Assembly: GCF_014648655.1 (NCBI RefSeq)
Contig: NZ_BMRN01000014.1
Span: 117,644 to 181,643, forward strand
Direction of reading: 5' to 3'
Length of the DNA stretch: 64,000 nt
From: Streptomyces atratus
GTDB lineage: Bacteria; Actinomycetota; Actinomycetes; Streptomycetales; Streptomycetaceae
Shown here: positions 34,438 through 44,576 of the stretch, piece by piece
Position numbering within the stretch: the stretch's first letter is position 1
How the letters are laid out: every line of letters starts with the position of its first letter
Position numbers and translations under genes: made by a program
The notes under the pieces: generated by a model
What the model was told of the DNA's origin: nothing
Databases searched by the model: none
What the model saw: the letters and a program-made list of their open reading frames with translations, nothing else

Positions 34438-36198
34438 ATGCAGGACGGCGTACCGGGACCGCTGCGGGCGGACGATCCGCAGGAGATCTCCGGTTACCTC
34501 CTGCGGGGCCGGGTGGGCGAGGGCGGGATGGGCACGGTCTATCTCTCGCACACCCGGGGCGGCCAGGCCGTCGCGCTGAAGCTGATCCGCCGTGAGTTCG
34601 GCGACGATCCCGAATTCCGTCTCCGGTTCGAGCAGGAGGTGCAGGCTGCCCGGCGGGTCCAGGGCTATCACCTGGTGCCGGTCGTCGACAACGACACCTC
34701 CGGCCAACAGCCCTGGCTCGCCTCGGTGTTCGTACCCGGCATGGCTCTCCAGTCGGCGTTGGAGGCATACGGCCCACTGCCGTTGCCCACGGTCTTCCGG
34801 CTCATCGGCTGTACGGCGCAGGCGCTCGCCGCCATCCACGCGGCCGGGGTCGTCCACCGCGATCTGAAGCCCGGCAACATCCTGCTCGGGGCGACGGGTC
34901 CGTACGTCATCGACTTCGGGATCGCCCGCGCCGCCGACGCCACCCAGCTCACGCGCAGCGGCGGGCTGGTCGGAACCCCGCAGTTCATGTCGCCCGAGCA
35001 TGCGCTCGGCGAGCAGGTCGGACCGCCCACCGATGTCTTCTCGCTCGGCCTGATCGCGGCCCTCGCGGCGACCGGCCGCCATCCGTACGGGACGGGCGGG
35101 GCGATGACCGTCGCCGCCCAGATCGCCAACACCGAGCACCGGCCGCCCCGTCTTGACGGCTATCCGCAGGAGCTGCGCCCGCTGCTGGAACGCTGCCTGG
35201 CCGCCGATCCGGGGGCACGCTTCATGCCCACCGAACTCGCCGCCCTGTGCGAGCAGTCGGCGGGCCGGCCGCTGCGCGAATCCGACGGCTGGCTGCCGGA
35301 ACCGCTCGCTGCGGAGATCGCCCGCCGGGAGCAGGCCTCGCACCGGCCCCCGCAGCCGGCGAACCCGGCGACGGTACCCACGTACCCGCCGGGCACGGGC
35401 CCTTCGGGGGCAGGCACCACCGTCCCGGCCGACCCGGTGCCGCCGGGCGCACAGGCCGGATACGCGGCGACCCTGCCGACGTCCGACCGGCCGACCATGC
35501 CCCGGCCACCCGCGTACATCCCCACCCCGCCGCCGCCCGCGCCCGGCCCGGCACCGGCGACGGCACCCGCCTCGAAGTCCCGCGGGCCGGTGCGGATCGC
35601 GGCGGCCGCCGGGGCGGCGCTGCTGCTGGTCGCGGGAACGTGGGTGATCGCCACCCGCGGCAACGACAAGGGCGGCGACGCCTCGCACGCCGACAGCTCG
35701 CGCAGCAACCGGCCCTCGTCCCCGCAGCCCGATCCGAAATCGTCGAACTCCGCCTCGCCCGGATCATCCGCGCAGCAGAGCAGCTACAAGGCGATTTTCC
35801 AGGACCGCCCGTTCGCGCTGCGGGCACCCGCCGAGCCGAACGTCATCGGAGTCGATCTCGACGAGCCGCGGGTCGCGGGCCCCGACGAATTCACCGACGG
35901 GGACGACGAGCTGCAGCTGAGCGAGGTGTCGGGCGGCAGCTGGGAATTCCGCACACCGATGGGCAAGAGCACCGGGCCGGCCCCCGAACAGTGCCTGCAG
36001 GGCTCGCAGTCCGACGTGCTGCCGTCCGAGATCAGAGAGAAGGAGCTCCAGCGCGGCCAGACCCTGCCGGTGGGCACCCGCCTCTGCACGGTGACGTCCG
36101 ACGGCAATCTCGCCATGCTGAAGATCACCAAGGTGGAGAAGCGCGCCACCAACGACCTGCCGGACTACTTCACCGAACTCACCCTGTGGCAGCAGTGA
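34438..36198 (+). CDS. Membrane Ser/Thr kinase with extracytoplasmic domain
   Basis: A 586-residue Hanks-type kinase. The kinase domain spans about residues 15-275 (GRVGEGGMGTVYL, VALKLI, HRDLKPGN near 138, IDFGIA, MSPEHALG). A Pro-rich linker (about 300-385), one membrane helix (about 386-406), a Ser/Pro-rich stalk and an extracytoplasmic domain of about 130 residues (455-586) follow. That outer domain has two cysteines (in EQCLQG and TRLCTV) that may form a disulfide; I do not recognise its family and it is not PASTA. The ATG at 34438 has a strong AGGGGGA ribosome binding site. Lying 99 bases after tagH, it may monitor the wall or the polymer, which is inference. Confidence 0.85.
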   Translation: MQDGVPGPLRADDPQEISGYLLRGRVGEGGMGTVYLSHTRGGQAVALKLIRREFGDDPEFRLRFEQEVQAARRVQGYHLVPVVDNDTSGQQPWLASVFVPGMALQSALEAYGPLPLPTVFRLIGCTAQALAAIHAAGVVHRDLKPGNILLGATGPYVIDFGIARAADATQLTRSGGLVGTPQFMSPEHALGEQVGPPTDVFSLGLIAALAATGRHPYGTGGAMTVAAQIANTEHRPPRLDGYPQELRPLLERCLAADPGARFMPTELAALCEQSAGRPLRESDGWLPEPLAAEIARREQASHRPPQPANPATVPTYPPGTGPSGAGTTVPADPVPPGAQAGYAATLPTSDRPTMPRPPAYIPTPPPPAPGPAPATAPASKSRGPVRIAAAAGAALLLVAGTWVIATRGNDKGGDASHADSSRSNRPSSPQPDPKSSNSASPGSSAQQSSYKAIFQDRPFALRAPAEPNVIGVDLDEPRVAGPDEFTDGDDELQLSEVSGGSWEFRTPMGKSTGPAPEQCLQGSQSDVLPSEIREKELQRGQTLPVGTRLCTVTSDGNLAMLKITKVEKRATNDLPDYFTELTLWQQ

Positions 36199-36220
36199 AT
36201 ACCGAGCCCGTCCGGCGATT

Positions 36221-36265
36221 GGGGGCGGGGCGGTTGCCGGGCACCCCGGCAACCGCCCCGCCCCC
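36221..36265. terminator. Strong bidirectional terminator
   Basis: A perfect 20-bp inverted repeat (36221-36240 with 36246-36265) with a five-base loop lies between the convergent kinase and glutamate dehydrogenase genes. It is the longest perfect stem found in the window. The bases just upstream (gcccgtccggcg) match the repeat at 19015. Confidence 0.9.
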
Positions 36266-36273
36266 ACCAACCC

Positions 36274-39200
36274 CTACGCGTGCGTACGCAACAGCGTCCG
36301 CATCGTCCGCATGGCCACCGACAGATTCGCCAGATCGAATGCGTCCGACCCCTGAATCTCCTCAAGCGTGGAGCGCGACCGGGTAAGGATCGCCGCGTTC
36401 TTCTCCTCCCACGCCTTGAACCGCTCCTCCGGCGTGGAGGTCCCGTTGCCCACGGACAGTACATCCGCGGTGAGCCCGGCGTGCGCGGCGTACAGGTCCT
36501 CGCGGATGGAGGCGCGGGCCATGGACTGCCAGCGGTCGGCCCGCGGCAGCTCGATGATCCGGTCCATCAGCTGGGTGATGCCCAGCCGGTCCGCGAGGTC
36601 GTAGTACACCTCGGCGACGGAGAGCGGGTCCTTGCCGGTGCGGTCCGCGATCGCCACGATGTCCAGCACCGGGAAGGCGGAGGAGAATCCGGCGACCCGC
36701 TGTGCCAGCTCGCCGGGGACACCCGCCTCGGTGAGCTCGTCCAGGATCGACTGGTACCAGTCCAGGTCGGCGCCCATGAGCATCTTGGGCAGCTCGGCCC
36801 AGACCTGCTCGACACCCGCCTTGAAGAAGTCGGTCGTCCCGGCGATCTCCAGCGGCTGCGGCCGGTTGCCGAGCAGCCAGCGCGAACCGCGCTCGACGAG
36901 CCGGCGCGAGTGCAGCCGGATCCGGGTCTGCACATCGGCGGCGACCTTGTTGTCGAGCGCCTCGACGGCGTCCCACACCTGGCCGAGGCCGAAGATCTCG
37001 CGGGCCGCGAACTGCGCCCGCACGATCTCCTCGATCGAGGCACCGGTCTCTTCCCGCAGCCGGTGCAGGAAGGTCGAACCACCGGTGTTCACGGTGTCGT
37101 TGACCAGGACCGTGGTGATGATCTCGCGACGCAGCGCGTGCCCGTCGACCGCCTCGGGGAACTGCTCACGCAGTTGCTCCGGGAAGTAGGCATGCAGCAG
37201 CTGCTGCAGGTGCGGGTCGTCCGGCAGGCTGGTCTTGATCAGTTCCCGGGCCGCTGTGATCTTCGTGTACGCGAGCAGCACGGCCAGCTCGGGCTGGCTG
37301 AGCCCCTTGCCGGCGTTCAGCAGTTCGCGGATCTGCCGGTCGGTGGGCAGGAACTCCAGCCCGCGGTCGAGGTCCCCGTCACGGACCAGTCGGCGCATGA
37401 AGCGCTGGTGGGCGTGGAGCAGGGAGGGCGCCTGGGCCGTGGCGTTGGCCAGGGCCACGTTCTGCGCGTAGTTGTTGCGCAGCACCAGACGGCCGATCTC
37501 GTCGGTCATCTCGGCGAGCAGCTTGTTGCGCTGCTTGACGGTCATGTCGCCGTCCCGGACCAGACCGTTGAGCAGGATCTTGATGTTCACCTCGTGGTCG
37601 GAGGTGTCCACACCGGCGCTGTTGTCGATCGCGTCGGTGTTGATCCGGCCGCCGTTGCGGGCGAACTCGATCCGGCCGAGCTGGGTGGCACCGAGGTTAC
37701 CGCCCTCGCCGACGACCTTGGCCCGCAGATCCTGGCCGTTGACGCGGATCGCGTCGTTGGCCTTGTCGCCGACGTCGGAGTTCGACTCGGCGGACGACTT
37801 GATGTACGTACCGATGCCGCCGTTCCACAGCAGATCGACACGGGCCTTGAGGATGGTCTGCATCAGCTCGGCGGGCGTCATCTTCGTGACACCCGACTCG
37901 ATCCCGAGCGCCTCACGGATGTGCGCGTTGACCGGGATGGACTTGGCGCTGCGCGGGTGGATGCCACCGCCCGCGGAGAGCAGTTCCTTGTTGTAGTCGG
38001 CCCAGGAGCTGCGCGGCAGGTCGAAGAGGCGGCGCCGCTCGGCGTACGAGGTGGCGGCGTCCGGGTGCGGGTCGATGAAGATGTGCCGGTGGTCGAAGGC
38101 GGCGACGAGCCTGATGTGCTCGGAGAGCAGCATGCCGTTGCCGAACACGTCGCCCGACATGTCGCCGACGCCGACGACGGTGAAGTCCTCGGTCTGGGTG
38201 TCGTGGCCGAGCCCGCGGAAGTGCCGCTTGACGGACTCCCAGGCGCCGCGGGCGGTGATGCCCATGCCCTTGTGGTCGTAACCGGCGGAACCGCCGGAGG
38301 CGAACGCGTCGCCGAGCCAGAAGCCGTACCCGACGGCGACCTCGTTGGCGATGTCGGAGAACTTCGCGGTGCCCTTGTCGGCGGCGACGACCAGGTATGT
38401 GTCGTCCTCGTCGTGCCGGACGACGTCCCTGGGCGGCACGACCTCGCCGGCCACCATGTTGTCGGTGATGTCGAGCAGCGCCGAGATGAAGGTGCGGTAG
38501 GAGGCGATGCCCTCGGCCATCCAGGCGTCACGGTCGACGGCCGGGTCGGGGAGCTGCTTGGCGACGAAGCCGCCCTTGGCTCCGACCGGCACGATGACGG
38601 TGTTCTTCACCATCTGCGCCTTGACCAGGCCGAGGATCTCCGTACGGAAGTCCTCGCGCCGGTCCGACCAGCGCAGACCGCCTCGGGCGACCTTGCCGAA
38701 GCGCAGGTGCACGCCCTCGACGCGCGGCGAATAGACCCAGATCTCGAACGCCGGGCGGGGTGCCGGCAGATCCGGGATGGACTGCGGGTCGAACTTCATC
38801 GAGACGTAGCTGTGCGGCCTGCCGTCGTCCACCATCTGGAAGAAGTTGGTGCGCAGGGTGGCCTTGATGACGGTGAGGAAGGACCGCAGGATCCGGTCCT
38901 CGTCGAGCGAGGCGACCTGGTCCAGGGCCCCGTCCAGCTCCTCGAGGAGCCCGTCGGTCAGCTCCGTACCGGCCCGCTGGCGCTCGGGCGACATCCGGGC
39001 CTCGAAGAGCGAGACCAGCAGCCGGGTGGTGTGGACGTTGTTACGGAGAGTGCTCTCCATGTAGTCCTGGCTGAAGGTCGATCCGGCCTGACGCAGGTAC
39101 TTCGCGTAGGCGCGCAGCACCATCGCCTGCCGCCAGTTCAGACCGGCGCCCAGCACGAGCGAGTTGAAGCCGTCGTTCTCCGCCTCACCGGTCCACACGG

Positions 39201-41286
39201 CCGCGAAGGCGTCCTGGAACCGGTCGCGGGCGTCGTCGGCGAGGTAGTTGCCGTTGCCATTGGTCTGCGGCATCCGCAGACCGAAGTCGTAGATCCAGGC
39301 GTGCGTACGGTCCGCGCAGCGCAGCTCGTACGGACGCTCGTCGACGACCTCGACACCGAGCCGCTGGAGCGCCGGAAGCACGGCGGACAGGGAGACCTGC
39401 TCGCCGGTCCGGTAGATCTTGAAGCGGCGCTCACCGGGGCCGGCGCCGACCGGCTCGTACAGGCTGAGGGCGAAGTCCTTCTCGTCCTTCTTGAGCGCTT
39501 CGAGGTGGACCAGGTCGGCCACGGCGGAGCGCGGCGTGTGGTCGGCCTTGTAGCCCTCGGGGAACGAGTGGCCGTACTGACGCATCAGCTCGGCGGCGCG
39601 CTCCTCGCCGCACTCGGCGTTCAGCGCCTCCTGGAAGCCGTCGGCCCAGGAGCGGGCGGCCTCGACGAGCCGGGCCTCGATGCGGTCGGCCTCGGCGTCG
39701 GTGAGGTCGGGCAGCTCGCTGCCGGGGGCGACCCGGACGACGAAGTGCAGCCGGGAGAGGATCGACTCGGTGTTCCAGGCGGTGAAGTCGACGCTGGTGC
39801 CGCCCAGCTCCTCCTTGAGGATGTCGATCAGGCGGAGCCGTACACCGGTGGTGTAGCGGTCACGCGGCAGGTAGACGATCGCGGAGTAGTAGCGCCCGTA
39901 CTCGTCCTGGCGCAGGTAGAGCCGCAGTCGGCGGCGCTCCTGGAGGTACAGCACGGAGGTGACGATGGAGCGCAGCTGGTCGACGGGCGTCTGGAAGAGC
40001 TCGTCGCGCGGGTACGTCTCCAGGATCTGCAGCAGGTCGCGGCCGTCGTGGCTGTTGGGCGAGAAGCCGGCGCCCTCCAGCACCTCGGCGACCTTGCGGC
40101 GGATGACGGGCACCCGGCGCACGGACTCGGTGTAGGCGGCGGACGAGAACAGGCCGAGGAAGCGGCGCTCACCGATGACATTGCCGTCGGCGTCGAACTT
40201 CTTCACGCCGACGTAGTCGAGGTAGCTGGGGCGGTGGACTGTCGACCGGCTGTTGGCCTTGGTGAGGATGAGGAGCTTGCGCTCGCGGGCCTTGGCCCGG
40301 GCGTCGGCAGGCAGCCGGTCGAAGGACGGGCTGACGGGGTGCGCCTCGTCGACGCTGTGGTGCGGATCGGAGCGCAGGATGCCGAGGCCGGTGCCGGGTA
40401 CGGCGGCCAGCGCGTCGGTGTCCTTCAGCTCGTACTCGCGGTAGCCGAGGAAGGTGAAGTGGTCGGCGGCGAGCCAGCGCAGCAGCTCCCTGGCCTCGTT
40501 CACCTCTTCGTCGGCGAGGTCGTCGAGCGGCTCGCCGGGCAGGTCGTCGGCGATGCGCAGCGCGGCGTCGCGCATCTTCTCCCAGTCCTCGACGGTCTCC
40601 CGTACGTCGGACAGCACCCGCAGCAGATCGGTGGCGATCTGCTGGAGGTCGGAGCGGTCGGTCTCACGGTCGATCTCGACGTGGATCCAGGACTCGACAA
40701 GCGCGTCGTGCGGCAGCTCGGTCCCGACGCCCTTGGCACCCTTGGCGTCCTTGCGGCCCTGCAGGCTCGTCGAGATGCCGTTGCCCTCGGCGAGGACCTC
40801 GATGAGCTTGCCGGTGACGTCGCGGCGTACGACGACCTGCGGGTGGATCACGACATGGATGCCGCGCCCCTGCCGGGACAGCTCATTGGTGACGGAGTCG
40901 ACCAGGAACGGCATGTCGTCGGTGACGACCTCGACGACGGAGTGGCTGCACGTCCAGCCGTTCTCCTCGACGGTCGGGGTGTGCACCCGGACGTTCGCCG
41001 TGCCCTGCGGGCGTGCCTCCGCGAGCCGGTAGTGGGAGGAGGCGGCGCCGAAGACGTCCACGGGGTCGCGGCCCGAGATGTCCTCCGGAGCGGTGTGCAG
41101 GTAGTAGCGCTGGAGGTAGGCGAGGAGTACGTCCTGCCCGGGACGCTCCTGATCGGCCCCGGCGGCCGCAACACGTACCCCGTGGGTACCGCCCGGGCCA
41201 CCGACACCACCGCCCGGGCTGTTGTCAGCTACCTTGGCGGCCCGTGCGAGCAGCTCGGCCTTGGCTTCGTCCAGCTTGGTCTGCAT
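36274..41286 (-). CDS. NAD-dependent glutamate dehydrogenase, large (180 kDa) type
   Basis: A 1,670-residue enzyme that oxidatively deaminates glutamate to 2-oxoglutarate with NAD+, feeding carbon from amino acids into the citric acid cycle. It belongs to the large class first described from Streptomyces clavuligerus, and its length fits. The N-terminal half holds ACT-like regulatory modules; the catalytic core lies near residues 800-1200 (PVGAKGGFV with the catalytic-type Lys near 899, and the dinucleotide-binding GVGDMSGDVFGNG near 1039). The long C-terminal helical region is usual. The ATG at 41286 has an AGGAG nine bases upstream. It is transcribed alone, towards the kinase gene. Confidence 0.95.
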   Translation of the reverse strand: MQTKLDEAKAELLARAAKVADNSPGGGVGGPGGTHGVRVAAAGADQERPGQDVLLAYLQRYYLHTAPEDISGRDPVDVFGAASSHYRLAEARPQGTANVRVHTPTVEENGWTCSHSVVEVVTDDMPFLVDSVTNELSRQGRGIHVVIHPQVVVRRDVTGKLIEVLAEGNGISTSLQGRKDAKGAKGVGTELPHDALVESWIHVEIDRETDRSDLQQIATDLLRVLSDVRETVEDWEKMRDAALRIADDLPGEPLDDLADEEVNEARELLRWLAADHFTFLGYREYELKDTDALAAVPGTGLGILRSDPHHSVDEAHPVSPSFDRLPADARAKARERKLLILTKANSRSTVHRPSYLDYVGVKKFDADGNVIGERRFLGLFSSAAYTESVRRVPVIRRKVAEVLEGAGFSPNSHDGRDLLQILETYPRDELFQTPVDQLRSIVTSVLYLQERRRLRLYLRQDEYGRYYSAIVYLPRDRYTTGVRLRLIDILKEELGGTSVDFTAWNTESILSRLHFVVRVAPGSELPDLTDAEADRIEARLVEAARSWADGFQEALNAECGEERAAELMRQYGHSFPEGYKADHTPRSAVADLVHLEALKKDEKDFALSLYEPVGAGPGERRFKIYRTGEQVSLSAVLPALQRLGVEVVDERPYELRCADRTHAWIYDFGLRMPQTNGNGNYLADDARDRFQDAFAAVWTGEAENDGFNSLVLGAGLNWRQAMVLRAYAKYLRQAGSTFSQDYMESTLRNNVHTTRLLVSLFEARMSPERQRAGTELTDGLLEELDGALDQVASLDEDRILRSFLTVIKATLRTNFFQMVDDGRPHSYVSMKFDPQSIPDLPAPRPAFEIWVYSPRVEGVHLRFGKVARGGLRWSDRREDFRTEILGLVKAQMVKNTVIVPVGAKGGFVAKQLPDPAVDRDAWMAEGIASYRTFISALLDITDNMVAGEVVPPRDVVRHDEDDTYLVVAADKGTAKFSDIANEVAVGYGFWLGDAFASGGSAGYDHKGMGITARGAWESVKRHFRGLGHDTQTEDFTVVGVGDMSGDVFGNGMLLSEHIRLVAAFDHRHIFIDPHPDAATSYAERRRLFDLPRSSWADYNKELLSAGGGIHPRSAKSIPVNAHIREALGIESGVTKMTPAELMQTILKARVDLLWNGGIGTYIKSSAESNSDVGDKANDAIRVNGQDLRAKVVGEGGNLGATQLGRIEFARNGGRINTDAIDNSAGVDTSDHEVNIKILLNGLVRDGDMTVKQRNKLLAEMTDEIGRLVLRNNYAQNVALANATAQAPSLLHAHQRFMRRLVRDGDLDRGLEFLPTDRQIRELLNAGKGLSQPELAVLLAYTKITAARELIKTSLPDDPHLQQLLHAYFPEQLREQFPEAVDGHALRREIITTVLVNDTVNTGGSTFLHRLREETGASIEEIVRAQFAAREIFGLGQVWDAVEALDNKVAADVQTRIRLHSRRLVERGSRWLLGNRPQPLEIAGTTDFFKAGVEQVWAELPKMLMGADLDWYQSILDELTEAGVPGELAQRVAGFSSAFPVLDIVAIADRTGKDPLSVAEVYYDLADRLGITQLMDRIIELPRADRWQSMARASIREDLYAAHAGLTADVLSVGNGTSTPEERFKAWEEKNAAILTRSRSTLEEIQGSDAFDLANLSVAMRTMRTLLRTHA

Positions 41287-41676
41287 GTCCTCTGGCTCCT
41301 GTCGCGCGCCGTTGCGTGACGTAGGTGAAAAAGACGACGTACCGCCACGACACGGGGTTTCCGGTCTGAGTCGACGCTATGCCGCTATGAGAGATGCCCG
41401 GGACCATATTGGCCATTTTTGGCAGTCGGCCCGGGCTGTGAGGATCAGTGATAGCCCGGGTGCTGTGGCACTCCGGGCGCAGGCCGGGGGCTTCGCTGCC
41501 CCCGAGGCGTATCGCGCTGATCACGGGGTCCAGGCTATCTCGCCCGCCCCCGTAGCCGTCACGAGCCGTATGTGTACAAAAGATGGCCCCGAAGTTTGAC
41601 ACTCTGGACAGCGCGTCGGCCCGTATTGCCGCACTCTGGTAGACGGAACAGGCCGACGAACCGTGGGAGCCCCGCC
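41287..41676. other. Divergent intergenic region gdh / pfpI
   Basis: About 390 bases with no supported gene, holding the promoters of two divergent genes. It contains an inverted repeat (41430-41437 cccgggct with 41453-41460 agcccggg), a short hairpin at 41485-41504, and TTGACA at 41596-41601 on the plus strand with no properly spaced -10 box. Confidence 0.5.
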
Positions 41677-42246
41677 ATGGCACCGAAAATCCTGATCGTC
41701 ACCGGCGACGCCGCCGAGTCCCTGGAAGTCCTCTATCCCTACCAGCGGCTGCGCGAGGAGGGGTACGACGTCCATATCGCGGCTCCCGCCCGCAAGACGC
41801 TCCGCTTCGTGGTCCACGACTTCGAGCCCGGCTTCGACACGTACACCGAGAAGCCCGGCTACACCTGGCCCGCCGACCTGGCCTTCTCCGAGGTCGACGC
41901 CGGAGATTACGTGGCCCTGGTCGTACCGGGCGGCCGGGCGCCCGAGTATCTGCGCAACGACGCCGAGCTGCGCAAGATCCTCAAGGCGTTCTTCGACTCG
42001 GACCGGCCGGTGGCCCAGATCTGCCACGGCCCGCTGATGACGGCAGCGGTCGGCGCACTGGTCGGCCGGCACGTCACCGCGTACCCCGCGCTGGAGCTCG
42101 ACATGCAGGCGGCGGGCGCCGTCTTCGAGGACCACGAGGCGGTGGTCGACGGCACCCTGATCTCGTCCCGTGCGTGGCCGGACCACTCGGCGTGGATGCG
42201 CGAATTCCTGAAGGTGCTCCGCACAAAGGCCCCGGTAACCACCTGA
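41677..42246 (+). CDS. DJ-1/PfpI family protein
   Basis: A 189-residue protein of the class I glutamine amidotransferase-like superfamily. The nucleophile elbow is present (AQICHGP, Cys116), as is an N-terminal alpha/beta core (KILIVTGDAAES, VVPGGRAPEYL). Relatives include intracellular protease PfpI, chaperones and glyoxalase-III-type deglycases, so the exact activity is open. ATG 41677 is preceded by GGGAG; the frame upstream of it has no ribosome binding site. Confidence 0.85.
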   Translation: MAPKILIVTGDAAESLEVLYPYQRLREEGYDVHIAAPARKTLRFVVHDFEPGFDTYTEKPGYTWPADLAFSEVDAGDYVALVVPGGRAPEYLRNDAELRKILKAFFDSDRPVAQICHGPLMTAAVGALVGRHVTAYPALELDMQAAGAVFEDHEAVVDGTLISSRAWPDHSAWMREFLKVLRTKAPVTT

Positions 42247-42285
42247 CGGCTCTCACGCGGGGCCGGGCCCCTCGCCCTTCCCTCC

Positions 42286-42957
42286 CTATCCAGCCATCCG
42301 CTCGGCGAGGTCGGCGGCCTCGGCCAGGCTGTCGACCACCGGCACCCCGGCCGCCTCCAGACTGGCCCTGCTGTGCGATCCGCCGGTGTAGAGCACGGCC
42401 TTCGCACCGACATGGGCGGCGGCCACGGCGTCGTCCACCGCATCGCCGATGACCACCGTGCGCTCCGGGGACACCCCGTCCAGCGCGGCGATGTGCCGCT
42501 CCATGTGCAGCGCCTTGCTGCCGCCGGACGGCCCGGTGCGCCCGTCGACCCGTACGAAGTGCCGCTCGATGCCGTACCCCCGGACCACGGGGACCAGCTG
42601 GGCGTGTCCGTACATGCTCAGGAGAGACTGGCTGCGTCCGGCCCGCTGCCACTGCGCGAGAAGCTCCTCGGCGCCCTCGGTGAGCCCGCAGGCGGCCCGC
42701 TGCTCGGTGTAGTGCAGGTGAAATATCCCGTCCATCCGCTCCCACTCGGCCTCTGTGGGCAGTCGGCCCATCAGCCGTTCGTAGAAGCGGGGGATGGGGA
42801 CGCAGTACATCTCGCGGTACTGCTCCAGGGTGATCGGCTCCAGGCCGACCTCGCCGAACGCGGCGTTGGTCGCGCCGACGACCGCGGCGTTGTCGTCGAG
42901 CAGTGTGCCGTTCCAGTCCCAGACCAGATGCGTGCGGTGCTTCCCATGCGTCCCCAT
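42286..42957 (-). CDS. HAD-superfamily phosphatase
   Basis: A 223-residue haloacid dehalogenase-type hydrolase, probably a phosphoglycolate-phosphatase-like enzyme. Motif I is DWNGT (nucleophile Asp14), where the second Asp of the usual DxD is Asn; a helical cap follows, then Ser motif II, a Lys (SKALHM) and an acidic motif IV (VVIGDAVDD). The variation at the second acid may change substrate choice. The start is uncertain: ATG 42957 follows a TACTTT box by seven bases and could be leaderless, while GTG 42987 would add 10 residues. It converges on the PfpI gene. Confidence 0.8.
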   Translation of the reverse strand: MGTHGKHRTHLVWDWNGTLLDDNAAVVGATNAAFGEVGLEPITLEQYREMYCVPIPRFYERLMGRLPTEAEWERMDGIFHLHYTEQRAACGLTEGAEELLAQWQRAGRSQSLLSMYGHAQLVPVVRGYGIERHFVRVDGRTGPSGGSKALHMERHIAALDGVSPERTVVIGDAVDDAVAAAHVGAKAVLYTGGSHSRASLEAAGVPVVDSLAEAADLAERMAG

Positions 42958-43048
42958 GCATAAGAAAGTACCCGCTGGGTCCGACACCCGTTCCGACAGC
43001 GGGGCAGCAACCGCACCGCCCCTCTTCCCCCTCCGCTCCCCGTCCCCC

Positions 43049-43555
43049 TCATCCGATCAGATTCGGAATCTCCTGAATGCCGAACCAGAGCAGCTCGTGG
43101 TCCTCGGCGCCGTCCACGGTGAACTGCGCGTCGTCGTCACCGAGGTCCGCCGCACCCAGTGCAGCCGCGGCGGCCGTGACGTCCTTCTCGGCGTCATCCG
43201 CGTCGACATGCACGGCAGCAGCCGCGGTCAGCGCCACGGAGGACGCGATCCGCACCTCGCCGAGCGACGACGAGTCGAGGCTGCGGTCCGGGTCGGCCAC
43301 GGCCGCACCGTCCGGTACGTCGACGGCGACGACGACCCGCCGGCGGACCGCGTCGGGATTCCCGGCGATCAGGCGCAGCGAAGCGGAAGCGGCCCGGTTG
43401 AGCGCCGCGTACTCCAGCTCCTCGATGTCGTCGGAGACGTACCACTCACGCAGTCCGGGGGTCACCGCATAGGCGGTCAGCGGACCGGGACCGATCTCGC
43501 CCGCCTTGTGCGCCGCTGCGAGACCGGGGAGCGTCAGGGGGACGTACACGCGCAT
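43049..43555 (-). CDS. Conserved actinobacterial protein of unknown function
   Basis: A 168-residue acidic, soluble protein. It begins MRVYVPLTLPGL and has a central repeat-like alpha/beta pattern (RRRVVVAVDVPDGA, GEVRIASSVALTAAAAVHVD). I recognise the pattern from actinobacterial genomes (possibly the DUF6912 group) but know of no function. No signal peptide or membrane helix is present. It is divergent from the next gene across 290 bases. Confidence 0.7.
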   Translation of the reverse strand: MRVYVPLTLPGLAAAHKAGEIGPGPLTAYAVTPGLREWYVSDDIEELEYAALNRAASASLRLIAGNPDAVRRRVVVAVDVPDGAAVADPDRSLDSSSLGEVRIASSVALTAAAAVHVDADDAEKDVTAAAAALGAADLGDDDAQFTVDGAEDHELLWFGIQEIPNLIG

Positions 43556-43845
43556 GGCTGGCCGCTTTCGTAGTCGGAAACGCCCTCAGGATACGTGCGA
43601 CGTCCCCCTTTGGGGTTACGTGCATCGCTGCTGTCCCGTCCACCCCGCAACCGCCACTCACCCTCCCCATGCCTTCCTCGCACCCCGCACGACACCGGGC
43701 TCATCACCCGGATAGGTGATTCCTCCCGATCGCGTCCGGCGCCCCACGCCGCTTGCGGCCACCTCCGCCGTCGCCGTAGAAGATCCACAGCAGAAGTTAC
43801 CGCCCGGTATTCGGCCGGGCCTCTGAAGCACGGGGGCGATGAGCG

Positions 43846-44274
43846 ATGAGCACGAACAGGACCCGGCCCACCGGACGACACGACCAGCGCAGGCCCGAGT
43901 CGGTACCACCGCAACGCGCAAGGACTCCCCGACGCGTCCGCCCCCACCACTGGTTCGCGGAACGCCTCCTGGCGGTCCTCAGCGGCCAGCGCCCGGTGCA
44001 CTGGATGCTCGGACACACCATCGGCGAGGCATACGACCAACTGGCCGAACTGGCCCCCCGCACCCCCCTCAGGGCCCGGGGCGCACGCCCGGTCATCCGC
44101 ATGTGCCACGGCGCCCAGCCGGCTCCGGGCGTGGTGGAGGCCTGCGCCAGCATCGCAGCGGGCGAACAGGTAAGGGCCATGGCCTTCCGCCTGGAACAGG
44201 GCACAGATCTCCGCTGGCGCTGCGCAGCAGTAGAGCTGGGCGACGAACACCTACAGGCAACGCCCACCCGATAG
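43846..44274 (+). CDS. Rv3235-family protein
   Basis: A 142-residue basic protein. After a disordered Arg/Pro-rich N terminus, the conserved part begins WFAERLLAVLSGQRPVHWML and ends with RWRCAAVEL, matching the actinobacterial Rv3235 family, which commonly lies next to secA and is of unknown function. ATG 43846 is preceded by GGGGGCGATGAGCG. It ends 570 bases from the convergent secA gene. Confidence 0.75.
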   Translation: MSTNRTRPTGRHDQRRPESVPPQRARTPRRVRPHHWFAERLLAVLSGQRPVHWMLGHTIGEAYDQLAELAPRTPLRARGARPVIRMCHGAQPAPGVVEACASIAAGEQVRAMAFRLEQGTDLRWRCAAVELGDEHLQATPTR

Positions 44275-44576
44275 ACACCCAGCCGGGGACTTCCCCCCAG
44301 CCCCGCAGCCACACGAGCTACGGGGCCAGGGGAGGCTCCCGGAAACCACTGGCCGCCCACCCCACGCCCGCGCACCGCACTCTCAGCCTCTCCGGCATTT
44401 GAGGAGCGGGGCACCGAGCCGGAACCCCGTCTACCAACGGACACCCCACCTACGGCGGCCTCACCCACACCACAGCCAGCCCGCCCTGCCCACACCACAG
44501 CCACCCCACCCCCACCACGCCACTCCACCCACTCACCCACCCGACCCCCGTCCTGGCCCCACCCACATCCCGCACT

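Noticed and set aside
36280..41319. A 1,679-codon plus-strand frame opposite glutamate dehydrogenase
   Set aside because: Same antisense effect; the minus-strand protein is a full-length, motif-complete enzyme.
41419..41445. TTGGCA and GAGGAT as a promoter upstream of the PfpI gene
   Set aside because: Spacing is only 15 bases and the distance to the gene is over 230 bases; too weak to annotate.
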